Positions 29,794 to 40,377 of a stretch of 64,000 nt of DNA are shown piece after piece. The first letter of the stretch is position 1; each line of letters opens with the position of its first letter. The notes under the pieces are model-generated. The model was not told the DNA's origin and made no database searches. It was given only the letters and a program-made list of their open reading frames with translations. Origin of the DNA: Rhodocyclus purpureus. Its GTDB lineage: Bacteria > Pseudomonadota > Gammaproteobacteria > Burkholderiales > Rhodocyclaceae. Where the stretch lies: NCBI RefSeq assembly GCF_016653115.1, contig NZ_NHRX01000066.1:1-64000 (forward strand), in the 5' to 3' direction. The position numbers and the translations under genes were made by a program.

Positions 29794-29820
29794 AAAAAGT
29801 GCGGCCAAGCCGCACTTTTT
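29794..29820 (-). terminator. Candidate attenuator hairpin in the thrS leader
   Basis: A perfect 12-bp stem (AAAAAGTGCGGC and complement, loop three bases) ends in TTTTT on the minus strand. It lies 22 bp before the thrS ATG and downstream of a promoter and short ORF. Only 22 bp remain between it and thrS, so thrS transcripts must read through it. Confidence 0.7.
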
Positions 29821-29842
29821 GGAAGGGATGGCTGGCCGATGC

Positions 29843-29878
29843 TCAGTGTCGGGACCGGCAACGCGTTCGCCAGCACAT
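29843..29878 (-). CDS. Putative thrS leader peptide (11 residues)
   Basis: An ATG eight bases after a clean AAGGAG opens an 11-codon ORF ([11 protein letters not shown], then TGA) just after the thrS promoter and before the terminator hairpin. The layout is that of an attenuation leader. It has four or five Arg codons but a single Thr codon, so threonyl-tRNA sensing by simple codon stalling is not obvious. Confidence 0.4.
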   Translation of the reverse strand: MCWRTRCRSRH

Positions 29879-29904
29879 GCGGATTTCTCCTTGTGCGGGC
29901 GCCG

Positions 29905-29933
29905 ATTGTCGCAGAAGCCGGGGTTTAGCTCAA
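29905..29933 (-). promoter_or_regulatory. Sigma-70 promoter of the thrS operon
   Basis: TTGAGC (reverse complement of 29928-29933), a 17-bp spacer and GACAAT (29905-29910) with an upstream TG extension. It starts 24 bp after the glgA stop, giving a leader of roughly 125 bases before thrS. Confidence 0.6.
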
Positions 29934-29956
29934 CGGGAGCCGTCCCCCGCCCCCGT

Positions 29957-31429
29957 TCAGCCGCCACGCTCCCGGCGCCGTTCGCCGACCGCGCTCTCGT
30001 AGAGCGTCAGATAGGCGTCGGCCGCGCGCTCCCAGGACACGTCGCGGCGCATGCCGTTCTGCTGCAGGCGGCGCCAGAGCGTGTTGTAGCGCCAGGTCTG
30101 CGCCGCCCGTTCGAGCGCGAGCCACAGCTCGTGCGCGGTCGGTTCGGCGAAGACGAAGCCGCTGGCGCTGCCGTCGGCGAGCGTCCGCTCGTTGCAGTCG
30201 ACCACCGTGTCGGCAAGGCCGCCGGTATGGCGGACGACCGGCGGGGTGCCGTAGCGCAGGCTGTACATCTGGTTGAGCCCGCAGGGTTCGAAGCGCGAGG
30301 GCATGACGAAGATGTCGGCGCCGGCCTCGATGCGGTGCGCGAGTTCCTCGCTGAAGCCGAAGACGCAGGCGATGCGTCCGGGGTGGCGGCTGGCGAGTTC
30401 GCGGAAGCCGGCTTCCAGCCACTTCTCGCCGGCGCCGAGCAGTGCGATCTGTGCCGGCAGGTGGGTGGCGACGCCGTCGCCGAGCGTGAGCAGGAGATCG
30501 AGGCCCTTCTGTTCGGTCAGGCGGCTGACGACGCCGAAGAGCGGCAGCTTGTCGTCGACCTCGAGGCCGAGCTGCGCCTGCAGCGCCGCCTTGTTCTCGC
30601 GCTTCAGGGTAAGCCGGCGCGCGTCGTAGGTCTGCGCCAGGGCAGGGTCGGTGCGCGGGTTCCAGACGTCGGTGTCGATCCCGTTGAGGATTCCGGAAAG
30701 CTGGGCGCTGCGGTGGCGCAGGAGCGGCGCGAAACCGTAGCCGAAGGTCTCGTCGTGGATTTCGCGCGCATAGGTCGGGCTGACGGTGGTCAGGCGGGTC
30801 GCGAACTGCAGGCCGGCCTTGAGGAAGGAGAAGTGGCCGTGATACTCGACGCCGTCGAAGCGCCACAGCGAGTCGGGAAGGCCCAGCCCCCACATCGCGC
30901 TGCGGTCGAAATTACCGGGGAAGGCGATGTTGTGGATGGTGAGGACGCTGGCGGCACCGCCACCGACGTGCAGCCAGGCGGCGGCGAGTGCCGACTGCCA
31001 GTCGTGCAGGTGCACCACGTCGGGTTGCCAGCCGAGCGGCGAGTCGGCCTGGCCGAGCAGCGCAGCGATGCGTGAGAGCAGGCCGAAGCGGCGGTCGTTG
31101 TCGGGCTGGTTGTTGCCGCTGGCGTCGAGGTAGGGGTTGCCGGGGCGGTCGTACAGTTCCGGGCAATCGATCAGCAGGAGCGGCAGCCCGCCGGCTTCGG
31201 CAGAGAGCAGGCGGCAGGCGGGAAGTTCCGGGGCCAGCGCCGGGATGTCGGCGACCGTCTGTGCCTCCGGGCACGCCTGGCGCAGGGCCGGGTAGGCCGG
31301 AACGAGGACGAGCACGTCCTGCTTGCGCCGGCGCAAGGCCGCCGGTAGCGATCCGGCGACGTCACCCAGGCCGCCGGTCTTGATCCAGGGCGCGATTTCG
31401 GAGACTGCGGAGAGGATTTTCAGAGCCAC
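29957..31429 (-). CDS. glgA: Glycogen synthase (ADP-glucose)
   Basis: This GT5 enzyme extends alpha-1,4-glucan from ADP-glucose. It has 490 residues with N-terminal KTGGLGDVAGSLPAAL and the C-terminal acceptor loop PSRFEPCGLNQMYSLRYGTPPVV. The start is GTG (31427-31429), ten bases inside the end of the phosphorylase gene, so the two are coupled. It is the last gene of the minus-strand glycogen operon. Confidence 0.94.
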   Translation of the reverse strand: MALKILSAVSEIAPWIKTGGLGDVAGSLPAALRRRKQDVLVLVPAYPALRQACPEAQTVADIPALAPELPACRLLSAEAGGLPLLLIDCPELYDRPGNPYLDASGNNQPDNDRRFGLLSRIAALLGQADSPLGWQPDVVHLHDWQSALAAAWLHVGGGAASVLTIHNIAFPGNFDRSAMWGLGLPDSLWRFDGVEYHGHFSFLKAGLQFATRLTTVSPTYAREIHDETFGYGFAPLLRHRSAQLSGILNGIDTDVWNPRTDPALAQTYDARRLTLKRENKAALQAQLGLEVDDKLPLFGVVSRLTEQKGLDLLLTLGDGVATHLPAQIALLGAGEKWLEAGFRELASRHPGRIACVFGFSEELAHRIEAGADIFVMPSRFEPCGLNQMYSLRYGTPPVVRHTGGLADTVVDCNERTLADGSASGFVFAEPTAHELWLALERAAQTWRYNTLWRRLQQNGMRRDVSWERAADAYLTLYESAVGERRRERGG

Positions 31430-33996
31430 AACATCATTCCCATTTCAAAGCGATGAGTCAGCGACGGATGCGCCGGGTAGGCGCGCAGTCGGTATTCGAT
31501 CTTGCCGCAGTGTTCCGGCGTCAGGTCGAGCGCGTAGCGTTGCTCGCCGTCTTCCTGGCCGTCGACCGGCTGCAGCGCGACGCAGGCGCCGCGCGGCGGC
31601 GTGTAATTGGTGCTGGCCGGGCGTCCGAGCATGACCTCGACGGCGATGTCTGTCGGCGACAGGCCGTTCAGGCGCACCATGACCTCGATGCGGATCGTCT
31701 CGCCGAACATCATTCGCGGCGGCGGCGTATCGACGCGGCGCAGTTGCACGCCCGACCAGGCCTCGCGCACGCGCGCCTTCCAGTCGGCGACTGCGCGCGC
31801 GACGGCGAAATCGTGGGCGGCGTAGTGCCGACCCTGGCGCGACGCCGGCGCGTAGAAGCGCTGCGCATACTCGCCGACCATCCGCGTGACGTTGAAGTAC
31901 GGCGTGATGGTGGCGATCGCGTGCTTGGACATCGCCACCCATTCCGGCGAGAAGCCGGCGGCGCCGGTCCGGTAATAGGTCGGGATGACCTCTTGTTCGA
32001 GCAGGTCGTAGAGGTCGTTCGCCTCCTCGGCGTCGCGCCTCGCTTCGTCGAGCCGGTCGGAAGCCGGCTTGATGCCCCAGCCGTTGGCAACCTCGCTGGT
32101 GTAGTTGTAACCCTCGTCCCACCAGCCGTCGAGCACCGACAGGTTGAGCACGCCGTTCATTCCCGCCTTCATGCCCGAGGTGCCCGAGGCTTCGAGCGGA
32201 TAGACCGGGTTGTTCAGCCAGACATCGACACCGGCCACAAGGCGGCGCGACAGCTGCAGGTCGTAGTCTTCGAGCATCAGGATGCGCCCCTCGAACTGCG
32301 GCAGGCGTGACACTTCGGCGATGCGCCGGATCAGTTCCTGTCCCGGCACGTCGGCCGGGTGCGCCTTGCCGGCGAAGAGGAAGAGCACCGGACGCTCGTC
32401 GTTGGCGATGATCCTTTCCAGTCGCCCCAGGTCGTGGAAGAGCAGCGTCGCGCGCTTGTAGGTGGCGAAGCGGCGCGCGAAGCCGATGGTCAGCACGTTC
32501 GGCTTTTCCGGGTCAGCCAGGCGCAGCATGCGGTCGAGGCGCGACGGCGAGCCCTGGTTGCGCACGTGCTGCCGGCTCAGGCGATAGCAGACGAGGTGCA
32601 GCAACTGCTCCTTGAGGATCTGCCGGATGCTCCAGAAGGTCGCGTCGGGGATCGTCTTCACCTTGTCCCAGAAGCCCGCGTCGGTCTGCCGCTGTTCCCA
32701 GCCGATGCCGAGATGGCGATCGAAGGTTTCGTGCCACTCGGTGGCGACGAAGGTCGGCACATGCACGCCGTTGGTGACGTGATCCATCGGGTTCTCGATC
32801 GGCTCGATCTGCGGCCAGTGGTGGGCGCAGATGCGCGAGGAGACGGTGCCGTGGATGCGCGAGACGCCGTTCTGCTGACGCGAACCGACGATCGCCAGCG
32901 TCGTCATGTTGAACTCGCGTTCTCCGGGCGTCTCGCCGAGCGCGAGCAACTGCTCCGGCGTTGCACCGACTTCCCGGCACCATTGCTCGAAGTGATGGAC
33001 GATCTCCTCCTCGCTGAAGTGGTCGTGCCCGGCCGGGACCGGCGTGTGCGTGGTGAAGCACACGTTGGCGGCGACGGCTTCGAGCGCCACCGCAAACGGC
33101 AGCCCCTGCTGGCACAGGCCGCGGATGCGTTCGAGGATCAGGAAGGCGGCGTGGCCCTCGTTGATGTGCCAGACGGTCGGCTTGATACCGAGGGCTTCGA
33201 GCGCGCGCACGCCGCCGACGCCGAGCATGATTTCCTGTTCGAGCCGCGCGTGGCGGTCGCCACCGTAGAGCCGGTGGGTGATCTCGCGGTCGTGCTCGTT
33301 GTTTTCCGGGACGAAGGTGTCGAGCAGCAGCAGGCGGACGCGTCCGGCGAGCGCCTCCCAGACGCGCGCCTGCACCGTGCGCCCGGGCAGGTCGACGAAG
33401 ACGCGCCGTTCGCTCCCGTCTGGGTGGGTCAGGCGAGTCACCGGCAGGTCGGCAAAGTCGGCGTCGGTGTAGCTCGCGTGCTGGCGCCCGTCGGCGTCGA
33501 GCTTCTGGTTGAAGTAACCCTGGCGGTAGAGCAGGCCGACGCCGATGAAGGGCAGTGCCAGGTCGCTGGCCGCCTTGCAGTGGTCGCCGGCGAGGATGCC
33601 GAGGCCGCCCGAGTAGATCGGCAGGCTTTCGTGAAACCCGAACTCGGCGCAGAAGTAGGCGACGACGTCGTCCTTCTGCAGGTGTTGTCCGTCCGGCCGG
33701 TTGCTGACGTCCTGGTAGGTGTCGTAGGTCGACAGGACCCGGTTCACGCTGCCGAGGAAGGCCGGATCGCGCGCAGCGGCTTCGAGTCGCTTCTGGTCGA
33801 CGCGTTTCAGGAAGGCCTTCGGGTTGTGGCCGACGGCGAGCCACAGCGCCGGGTGCAGGCGCGAGAACAGGGCCCGCGTCGCCCGGTTCCAGCTATAGCT
33901 CAAGTCGTTGGCGAGTTCCTCGAGGCGCGCCAGACGGGCCGGGAGTTGCGGATTGACTTCGACGACATAGGTGGTTCCAGGCATGTTCAGCCCCAT
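31420..33996 (-). CDS. glgP: Alpha-glucan (glycogen/maltodextrin) phosphorylase
   Basis: This PLP enzyme releases glucose-1-phosphate from glucan ends. It has 858 residues and is of the short 'alpha-glucan family phosphorylase' type, with an N-terminal DUF3417-like region (about 13-120). Visible are HINEGHAAFLILER, NVCFTTHTPVPAGHD and the C-terminal GTSGMKAGMNG motif that binds cofactor phosphate. It sits between GH57 and glgA, so synthesis and breakdown are encoded together. Confidence 0.92.
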   Translation of the reverse strand: MGLNMPGTTYVVEVNPQLPARLARLEELANDLSYSWNRATRALFSRLHPALWLAVGHNPKAFLKRVDQKRLEAAARDPAFLGSVNRVLSTYDTYQDVSNRPDGQHLQKDDVVAYFCAEFGFHESLPIYSGGLGILAGDHCKAASDLALPFIGVGLLYRQGYFNQKLDADGRQHASYTDADFADLPVTRLTHPDGSERRVFVDLPGRTVQARVWEALAGRVRLLLLDTFVPENNEHDREITHRLYGGDRHARLEQEIMLGVGGVRALEALGIKPTVWHINEGHAAFLILERIRGLCQQGLPFAVALEAVAANVCFTTHTPVPAGHDHFSEEEIVHHFEQWCREVGATPEQLLALGETPGEREFNMTTLAIVGSRQQNGVSRIHGTVSSRICAHHWPQIEPIENPMDHVTNGVHVPTFVATEWHETFDRHLGIGWEQRQTDAGFWDKVKTIPDATFWSIRQILKEQLLHLVCYRLSRQHVRNQGSPSRLDRMLRLADPEKPNVLTIGFARRFATYKRATLLFHDLGRLERIIANDERPVLFLFAGKAHPADVPGQELIRRIAEVSRLPQFEGRILMLEDYDLQLSRRLVAGVDVWLNNPVYPLEASGTSGMKAGMNGVLNLSVLDGWWDEGYNYTSEVANGWGIKPASDRLDEARRDAEEANDLYDLLEQEVIPTYYRTGAAGFSPEWVAMSKHAIATITPYFNVTRMVGEYAQRFYAPASRQGRHYAAHDFAVARAVADWKARVREAWSGVQLRRVDTPPPRMMFGETIRIEVMVRLNGLSPTDIAVEVMLGRPASTNYTPPRGACVALQPVDGQEDGEQRYALDLTPEHCGKIEYRLRAYPAHPSLTHRFEMGMMLWL

Positions 33997-34081
33997 TCGT
34001 TGATCTCGATACGGAGGTTGAGACGAGCGTCATCCCCGGCGAGGGGGAGCGCCAGGCACGCTGCGACCATCGTTCCTGGCG

Positions 34082-35728
34082 TCAATGCGCGCGGCGCATC
34101 GTGCCACCGCCCTCGGGTGCACCGTGACCGGCGCCGACCGGCAGGTCGAGCGCGCCTGGTGCCGGCAGCCCGAGCAGGCGATAGAGGTCGCGCAGGTTTT
34201 CGCGGAAGAGGCGGTCGAAGGCAGAGACCGCGACGGCGGGGTTATAGTCGCCGAACCACCAGAACCAGTCGGAACTCTCGCACACGGTCAGGCGCGCCTC
34301 GATCGCGGCGACGCTGGCGTCGTCGAGCGTCCCGCCGTCGAGCACCATCTGCGCGTTCAGTTTCGCTTCGCACAGCAGGTCCCAGGCGCGGTTCTTGGCG
34401 ACGTCGCCGATCCAGGTCGAGAAGTTGCCATAAACCCAGCTGCCGGCCGTCAGCTTCGGCAGCGTCGCACAGCGCTCGCGCTGGCTGGTGCAGGCGTCGT
34501 TCATGGTCACGATGCGCATCGTCGGGTGCGAGCCGAGTGCCCCGTAGAGGTCCTCGAGGAAATGCCAGCCGTTGTACGGGTAAGTCTCCCAGGCGTTCTC
34601 GCCGTCGAGGATGACGCAGACGACGCCCTCGGGGTGGTCGTGGCCGATGCGTTCGACGCGCGCGCAGAAATCCCGTGCGGCATCGCGCCCGTGCCAGCGC
34701 GCGTACTCGAAACCGATCAGGTCGGAGAGCTGTTCGTCGCGGAAGAAGAGTTGCAGGTCCTGCCCGTCGAGCCGCCATGGGCGGTAGATCTCGGCGGCGG
34801 GGCCCGCCGAATTGTAGAGGACCGTTGCGCTGCTCGCCGCCCAGCGTAGCGGACGCTGGCCGATGAGTTCGACGAACTCGGTCGAGATCGCGCCCTCGGC
34901 CGGCCACATGCCCTGTGGTGCCTGGCCGAAACGCCGCTCGTGGCTCGCCAGCGCGGCGTCGATGTGGGCAGCGACGCGACTGCGTCCGCCCGGATAGACG
35001 GGGGTCGCCGGCAGGCGGCAGTCGTGCCAGGCCTCGCGCGCGCTGGCAAGGTCGAGCAGCAGGGGCGCCAGCGGATGCGCCTGCGGCGTGCATGACAGTT
35101 CGACCTGCCCGCTCTCGGCGAGTGCGCGCCAGCGCGGAATGAGGCCGCGCAAGGCGCGGCCGAGCGCCGCGAGCAGGCGCTGCCGTTCCTCCAGGGTGAA
35201 ACCGCCGCCGCGCGACATCAGCTCGGGAATCAGCGACTCCTCGCGGCGCAGCGATTCTCCGGTCCACGCCAGCAGGTACCAGACTGCCAGGTCCGTGTAG
35301 TAGATGCTGGAGACATAGCGTTCGGCGCCTTCGCCGAATTCCTCGATGTGACGACGGATGTCGCGCAGCCGACGGTAGGGCGCGAACGGGTCGATCATGG
35401 TCGGCTGGTGGCAGCGGAAGCCGATCCCCGTCATCCAATCGCGCTGCTCCTGCGTCAGCAAGTCCGGATCGGGGCAGGCGGCGATGGCCAGCAGCGGGTC
35501 CCGCCACTGGCCGGTCGCGAACTGGTCGCAGTAGTCCTCGATCTGGTCGAGCAGAACGGGGACGAAATTGACCGTGCAGCGCACCTGCGGGTGACGCTCG
35601 AGGTGCGCGGCCATGTCGGTGTAGTCCTTGATGCCGTGCAGCAGCACCCAGGGCTCGGTGAATTCGCCTGATACCGGCCGGCGGTAGTCCGGCTGGTGCA
35701 TGTGCCAGAGGAGCGCGAGCGAGATCAT
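34082..35728 (-). CDS. Glycoside hydrolase family 57 protein
   Basis: This 548-residue GH57 enzyme probably acts on alpha-glucan (amylase, amylopullulanase-like or glucanotransferase). Family motifs are [11 protein letters not shown] at the N-terminus, the nucleophile region [10 protein letters not shown] near 275, and the acid region [10 protein letters not shown] near 373. No signal peptide is seen, so it acts in the cytoplasm on glycogen or malto-oligosaccharides. Its ATG overlaps the glgC stop by four bases. The exact reaction cannot be read from sequence. Confidence 0.88.
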   Translation of the reverse strand: MISLALLWHMHQPDYRRPVSGEFTEPWVLLHGIKDYTDMAAHLERHPQVRCTVNFVPVLLDQIEDYCDQFATGQWRDPLLAIAACPDPDLLTQEQRDWMTGIGFRCHQPTMIDPFAPYRRLRDIRRHIEEFGEGAERYVSSIYYTDLAVWYLLAWTGESLRREESLIPELMSRGGGFTLEERQRLLAALGRALRGLIPRWRALAESGQVELSCTPQAHPLAPLLLDLASAREAWHDCRLPATPVYPGGRSRVAAHIDAALASHERRFGQAPQGMWPAEGAISTEFVELIGQRPLRWAASSATVLYNSAGPAAEIYRPWRLDGQDLQLFFRDEQLSDLIGFEYARWHGRDAARDFCARVERIGHDHPEGVVCVILDGENAWETYPYNGWHFLEDLYGALGSHPTMRIVTMNDACTSQRERCATLPKLTAGSWVYGNFSTWIGDVAKNRAWDLLCEAKLNAQMVLDGGTLDDASVAAIEARLTVCESSDWFWWFGDYNPAVAVSAFDRLFRENLRDLYRLLGLPAPGALDLPVGAGHGAPEGGGTMRRAH

Positions 35729-37038
35729 GGTTTGTGCGGGTACTCGGGTTGGCCGAGCATCGTCGGCGTGATCAGGGTGATTCCCTTCTTGCTCACGTGG
35801 AAGCGGCGGCGGTCGTCCTCCGCGTTCACGCCGACGACCAGGCCTTCGGGAATCCGGCAGCCCTTGTCGATGACGCAGCGCTTCAACACTGCATGGCGAC
35901 CGATGTCGACGCCGGGCAGGATCACCGAATCCTCGACCAGTGCCCAGCTATGCACCTTGACACTGGAAAAGAGCAGCGAGCGGCGAACGGTGCTGCCCGA
36001 GATGATGCAGCCGCCGGACACCAGCGAGTCGATCGCCTCGCCGCGGCGACCTTCGTCGTCGAAGACGAACTTGGCCGGCGGCAACTGTGCCTGATAGGTC
36101 CAGATCGGCCAGCTTTCGTCGTACATGTTGAGTTCTGGAGTCACCTTGGTGAGCTCCATGTTGGCCTCCCAGTACGCGTCGATCGTGCCGACGTCGCGCC
36201 AGTAGGGGACGCCGTCGTTCATGCCGACGCAGGAGTCGGCGAAGCGATGCGCGAACACCTTGTTGCGTGGAACGATGTGCGGGATGATGTCCTTGCCGAA
36301 GTCGCGCGAGGATCCGGCGGTTTCGACGTCGCGCAGGAGCTGATCGTAGAGGAACTGCGCGTTGAAGATGTAGATGCCCATCGACGCCAGCGCGCGGTCG
36401 GGCTGTCCCGGAATCGGCGCCGGGTTGGCCGGCTTCTCGGTGAAGGTCACCACCCGGTCGTCCTCGTCCACACCCATGACGCCGAATTCGCGCGCGTCCT
36501 CGATCGGCACCTCCAGGCAGGCGACGGTCATGTCGGCGCCGCGGTTGACGTGGAAGGCGAGCATCTTGCCGTAATCCATCTTGTAGATGTGGTCGCCCGA
36601 GAGGACCAGGATGTATTCCGGACGGTGCCGGCTGATCAGGTGCATGTTCTGGTACATCGCATCGGCGGTGCCCTGATACCACTGCACCTCGTCGATCTGC
36701 TGCTGGGCCGGCATCAACTGGACGAATTCGTCGAAACGGCCGTCGAGAAAGCTCCAGCCGCGCTGGATGTGCTGGATCAGGCTGTGCGCCTTGTACTGGG
36801 TGGCAACGCCGATGCGGCGGATTCCCGAATTGACGCAGTTCGAGAGGGTGAAGTCGATGATGCGGAACTTGCCGGCGAAGAAGACCGCCGGCTTGGCGCG
36901 GTTGTCGGTCAGTTGCATCAGGCGACTGCCGCGACCGCCAGCGAGCACCATGGCGAAGGTGTTGCGCGTGAGCTGGCTGATGAAGCGGGTGTCGCCGTGC
37001 TCTTTGAGATAGGCTTCGGTTCTGTTTTCTTCTGACAT
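35725..37038 (-). CDS. glgC: Glucose-1-phosphate adenylyltransferase
   Basis: It makes ADP-glucose, the committed step of glycogen synthesis. It has 437 residues with the nucleotide loop [42 protein letters not shown] and a C-terminal left-handed beta-helix. The chosen ATG at 37038 gives [11 protein letters not shown]; the upstream open frame is not family-like. It is the first gene of the minus operon glgC-GH57-glgP-glgA and diverges from glgB by 56 bp. Confidence 0.95.
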   Translation of the reverse strand: MSEENRTEAYLKEHGDTRFISQLTRNTFAMVLAGGRGSRLMQLTDNRAKPAVFFAGKFRIIDFTLSNCVNSGIRRIGVATQYKAHSLIQHIQRGWSFLDGRFDEFVQLMPAQQQIDEVQWYQGTADAMYQNMHLISRHRPEYILVLSGDHIYKMDYGKMLAFHVNRGADMTVACLEVPIEDAREFGVMGVDEDDRVVTFTEKPANPAPIPGQPDRALASMGIYIFNAQFLYDQLLRDVETAGSSRDFGKDIIPHIVPRNKVFAHRFADSCVGMNDGVPYWRDVGTIDAYWEANMELTKVTPELNMYDESWPIWTYQAQLPPAKFVFDDEGRRGEAIDSLVSGGCIISGSTVRRSLLFSSVKVHSWALVEDSVILPGVDIGRHAVLKRCVIDKGCRIPEGLVVGVNAEDDRRRFHVSKKGITLITPTMLGQPEYPHKP

Positions 37039-37094
37039 CGCTTTGCTCCGGACAAACGTGTTAGGTTGTTGGTTTATGGTTATCATACTGCGAC

Positions 37095-38993
37095 ATGATG
37101 ACAAAGACAGCACACCCGGCCGAAATCGCGCCCAGCGCGCACGATCTCTACCTCTTCAACGAGGGGCGCAATACCCGGACCTACAGCATCCTCGGCGCGC
37201 ACGTCCAGCCGGGTGGTGGTGTCGTCTTCCGCGTCTGGGCGCCGAACGCGACCAAGGTCGCCGTCGTCGGCGAATTCAACGGCTGGGACGGCCGTACCGA
37301 TCCGCTGGTGAGCCTCGGTGCTTCCGGGGTCTGGGCCGTCCATGTCGCAGCGGCGCGCGCCGGCCAGCTCTATCGCTTCGAGCTGCATGACCAGCACGGG
37401 AACCTGCTGGTCAAGACCGACCCCTACGCCTGCGAATGCGAGCTGCGTCCGGGCAACGCCTCGCGCATCGCCGCCGCCGACGATTACGCCTGGGGCGACG
37501 CCGGCTGGATCGAGCGCCGCGCTGCTGCCGACTGGCTGCACGCGCCGATGTCGATCTACGAGGTGCATCCGGGTTCGTGGATGCGGCACCCGGACAACAG
37601 CCTCTACTCGTGGCGCGAGCTCGCCGAGAAGCTGGTTCCGTACGTCAGCGAGCAGGGCTTCACCCACATCGAGCTGTTGCCGGTGACCGAGCATCCGCTC
37701 GACGAATCCTGGGGCTACCAGACCACCGGCTACTTCGCGCCGAGTTCGCGCTTCGGCTCGCCGGCCGACCTCAAGTATTTCATCGATACCTGTCACCAGG
37801 CCTGCATCGGCGTCCTGCTCGATTGGGTTCCCGGGCACTTCCCGACCGACGGCTGGGCGCTGGCGAAATTCGACGGTACCGCGCTCTACGAGCACGAAGA
37901 CCCGCGCCTCGGCGTGCACGCCGACTGGGGCACGCACATCTTCAATTACGGCCGCCACGAGGTGAAGAGCTTCCTGCTCTCCAGCGCGCACTGGTGGCTC
38001 GACGAGTACCACTTCGACGGCCTGCGCGTCGACGCCGTCGCCTCGATGCTCTACCTCGACTACTCGCGCCAGCCCGGACAGTGGATTCCGAACCGCTTCG
38101 GCGGTCGCGAGAACCTCGACGCGATCCAGTTCCTGCGCGAACTCAACGAGATGGTGCACGGCGAGTTTCCCGGGGCGCTGACCCTGGCCGAGGAATCGAC
38201 CTCGTGGCCGATGGTGTCGCGGCCGGTCTGGCTCGGCGGGCTCGGCTTCTCGATGAAGTGGAACATGGGCTGGATGAACGACAGCCTGCGCTACTTCCAC
38301 CGCGACCCGCTCTTCCGGCGCTGGCACCACGACGAGATGACCTTCGGCCAGATCTACGCCTACAGCGAGAACTTCGTGCTGCCGCTGTCGCACGACGAGG
38401 TGGTGCACGGCAAGGGTTCGCTGATCGGCAAGATGCCCGGTGACGACTGGCAGCGCTTCGCCAACCTGCGCCTCCTGCTCGCCTGGCAGATGAGCTCGCC
38501 GGGCAAAAAGCTGCTGTTCATGGGTGGCGAGCTCGGCCAGTGGCGCGAGTGGAGCGAACAGCGCGAACTAGACTGGGGGTTGCTCGCCGCGGCGCCGCAT
38601 GCCGGCGTGCAGCGGCTGGTGCGCGACCTCAACCACCTCTACCGCGAGCATCCCGCGCTGCACGAACTCGACTTCGAGGGCAGCGGCTTTGCCTGGATCG
38701 ACTGCCACGACAGCGAGCATTCGATCCTCTCCTGGCTGCGCCTGGCGCGCGACGGCAGCTTCGTCGTCGTCGTCTGCAACTTCACCCCGGAAGTGCGCCA
38801 CGACTACCGCATCGGCGTCCCGCAGGCCGGCGCCTGGCGCGAGCTGTTCAACAGCGATGCGGCGCTCTACGGCGGCAGCAACACCGGCAACGCCGGCCTC
38901 GTCGAGGCGCAGCCCGGCGAATGGATGCTCCGCCCGGCCAGCATCGCGCTCACCCTGCCGCCGCTCGCCTGCGTGATCCTCGCCCCTCAGTGA
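37095..38993 (+). CDS. glgB: 1,4-alpha-glucan branching enzyme
   Basis: This GH13 enzyme creates alpha-1,6 branches. It has 632 residues, shorter than E. coli GlgB because the extra N-terminal domain is absent. The CBM48 domain is about 30-125, and the catalytic barrel shows [12 protein letters not shown] (nucleophile Asp), [10 protein letters not shown] (acid Glu) and [19 protein letters not shown] at 37095/37098 leaves the exact start open; no ribosome site is clear. Confidence 0.95.
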   Translation: MMTKTAHPAEIAPSAHDLYLFNEGRNTRTYSILGAHVQPGGGVVFRVWAPNATKVAVVGEFNGWDGRTDPLVSLGASGVWAVHVAAARAGQLYRFELHDQHGNLLVKTDPYACECELRPGNASRIAAADDYAWGDAGWIERRAAADWLHAPMSIYEVHPGSWMRHPDNSLYSWRELAEKLVPYVSEQGFTHIELLPVTEHPLDESWGYQTTGYFAPSSRFGSPADLKYFIDTCHQACIGVLLDWVPGHFPTDGWALAKFDGTALYEHEDPRLGVHADWGTHIFNYGRHEVKSFLLSSAHWWLDEYHFDGLRVDAVASMLYLDYSRQPGQWIPNRFGGRENLDAIQFLRELNEMVHGEFPGALTLAEESTSWPMVSRPVWLGGLGFSMKWNMGWMNDSLRYFHRDPLFRRWHHDEMTFGQIYAYSENFVLPLSHDEVVHGKGSLIGKMPGDDWQRFANLRLLLAWQMSSPGKKLLFMGGELGQWREWSEQRELDWGLLAAAPHAGVQRLVRDLNHLYREHPALHELDFEGSGFAWIDCHDSEHSILSWLRLARDGSFVVVVCNFTPEVRHDYRIGVPQAGAWRELFNSDAALYGGSNTGNAGLVEAQPGEWMLRPASIALTLPPLACVILAPQ

Positions 38994-39061
38994 TGATCAC
39001 GGGGACGTGATTGACAGTCATGGGGAGTTGCGCCGCCCCATAGAATGAAACGCGCCCGTTC

Positions 39062-40318
39062 GCTGCCGTCATTGCGAGGTGTGCAGCGCCCTGGCAGCAC
39101 CGACGTCATTGCGAGGCGTGCAGCGCCCTGGCAGCACCGACGTCATTGCGAGGCGCGCAGCGCCGTGGCAATCCAGTTCGTTCGTTTGAACTTGCGGCGT
39201 TCCAGATGGACGCGAGTGAATCGGTAAGAGCCCCACGCACTGGATCGCCACGCCCTGCGGGTTCGCGATGACGGTCTCGGTCCCCTTCCATGCACTCCTG
39301 GCACTGCCGTCATCGCGAGGCGCGCATCGCCGTGACAACACTGCCGTCATTGCGAGGCGCGCAGCGCCGTGGCAATCCAGTTCGTTCTTCTGAACTTGCG
39401 GCGTTCCAGATGGACGCGAGTGAATCGGTAAGAGCCCCACGCACTGGATCGCCACGCCCTGCGGGCTCGCGATGACGGTTACGGTTTGGGCCCCTCTCCA
39501 TGCACTCCTGGCACTGCCGTCATCGCGAGGCGCGCAGCGCCGTGGCAGCACCGACATCATTGCGAGGCGCGCAGCGCCGTGGCAATCCAGTTCGTTCTTC
39601 TGAATTTGCGGCGTTCCAGATGGACGCGAGTGAATCGGTAAGAGCCCCACGCACTGGATCGCCACGCCCTGCGGGTTCGCGATGACGGTTACGGTTTGGG
39701 CCCCTCTCCATGTACTCCTGGCACTGCTGTCATCGCGAGGCGCGCAGCGCCGTGGCAGCACCGACGTCATTGCGAGGCGCGCAGCGCCGTGGCAATCCAG
39801 TTCGTTCTTCTGAACTTGCGGCGTTCCAGATGGACGCGAGTGAATCGGTAAGAGCCCCACGCACTGGATCGCCACGCGCCCTGCGGGCTCGCGATGACGG
39901 TTACGGTCTGGGCCCCTCTCCATGCACTCCTGGCACTGCCGTCATCGCGAGGCGCGCAGCGCCGTGGCAGCACCGACGTCATTGCGAGGCGCGTAGCGCC
40001 GTGGCAATCCAGTTCGTTCTTCTGAATTTGCGGCGTTCCAGAGAGACGCGAGCGAATCGGTAAGAGCCCTACGTACTGGATCGCCACGCCCTGCGGGCTC
40101 GCGATGACGGTTACGGTCTGGGCCCCTCTCCATGCACTCCTGGCACTGCCGTCATCGCGAGGCGCGCAGCGCCGTGGCAGCACCGACGTCATTGCGAGGC
40201 GCGTAGCGCCGTGGCAATCCAGTTCGTTCTTCTGAACTTGCGGCGTTCCAGATGGACGCGAGTGAATCGGTAAGAGCCCCACGCACTGGATCGCCACGCC
40301 CTGCGGGCTCGCGATGAC
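39062..40318. repeat. Long-hairpin repeat locus 3: tandem array of six units, about 210-bp period
   Basis: Six copies of the motif ending GTGGCAATCCAG lie at intervals of 204, 210, 210, 212 and 210 bp. Each unit is a left arm, a 63-bp centre, an inverse right arm ending CTCGCGATGAC, then a linker (GGTTACGGT to CTCCATGCACTCCTGGCACTGCC). Arms can pair over about 33 bases with few mismatches. The array lies between the converging 3' ends of glgB and glk. ORFs inside it are artefacts. Confidence 0.9.
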
Positions 40319-40377
40319 TTCGTGCTGTTCGAGGAACTTGCTGTTGCTTCACTCCTTTGGTTTCACGTCAATCGTCT

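Noticed and set aside
29772-29876. N-terminal extension of ThrS from 29876
   Set aside because: The extra 35 residues are translated terminator and leader sequence; the family begins at the TGS domain, as with the ATG at 29771.
39069-39923. Long ORFs inside the repeat arrays (peptides such as HCEARSAVAIQ and RRCAPRNDG)
   Set aside because: They are translations of the hairpin arms in several frames and recur at all five loci; no ribosome sites or protein family support them.
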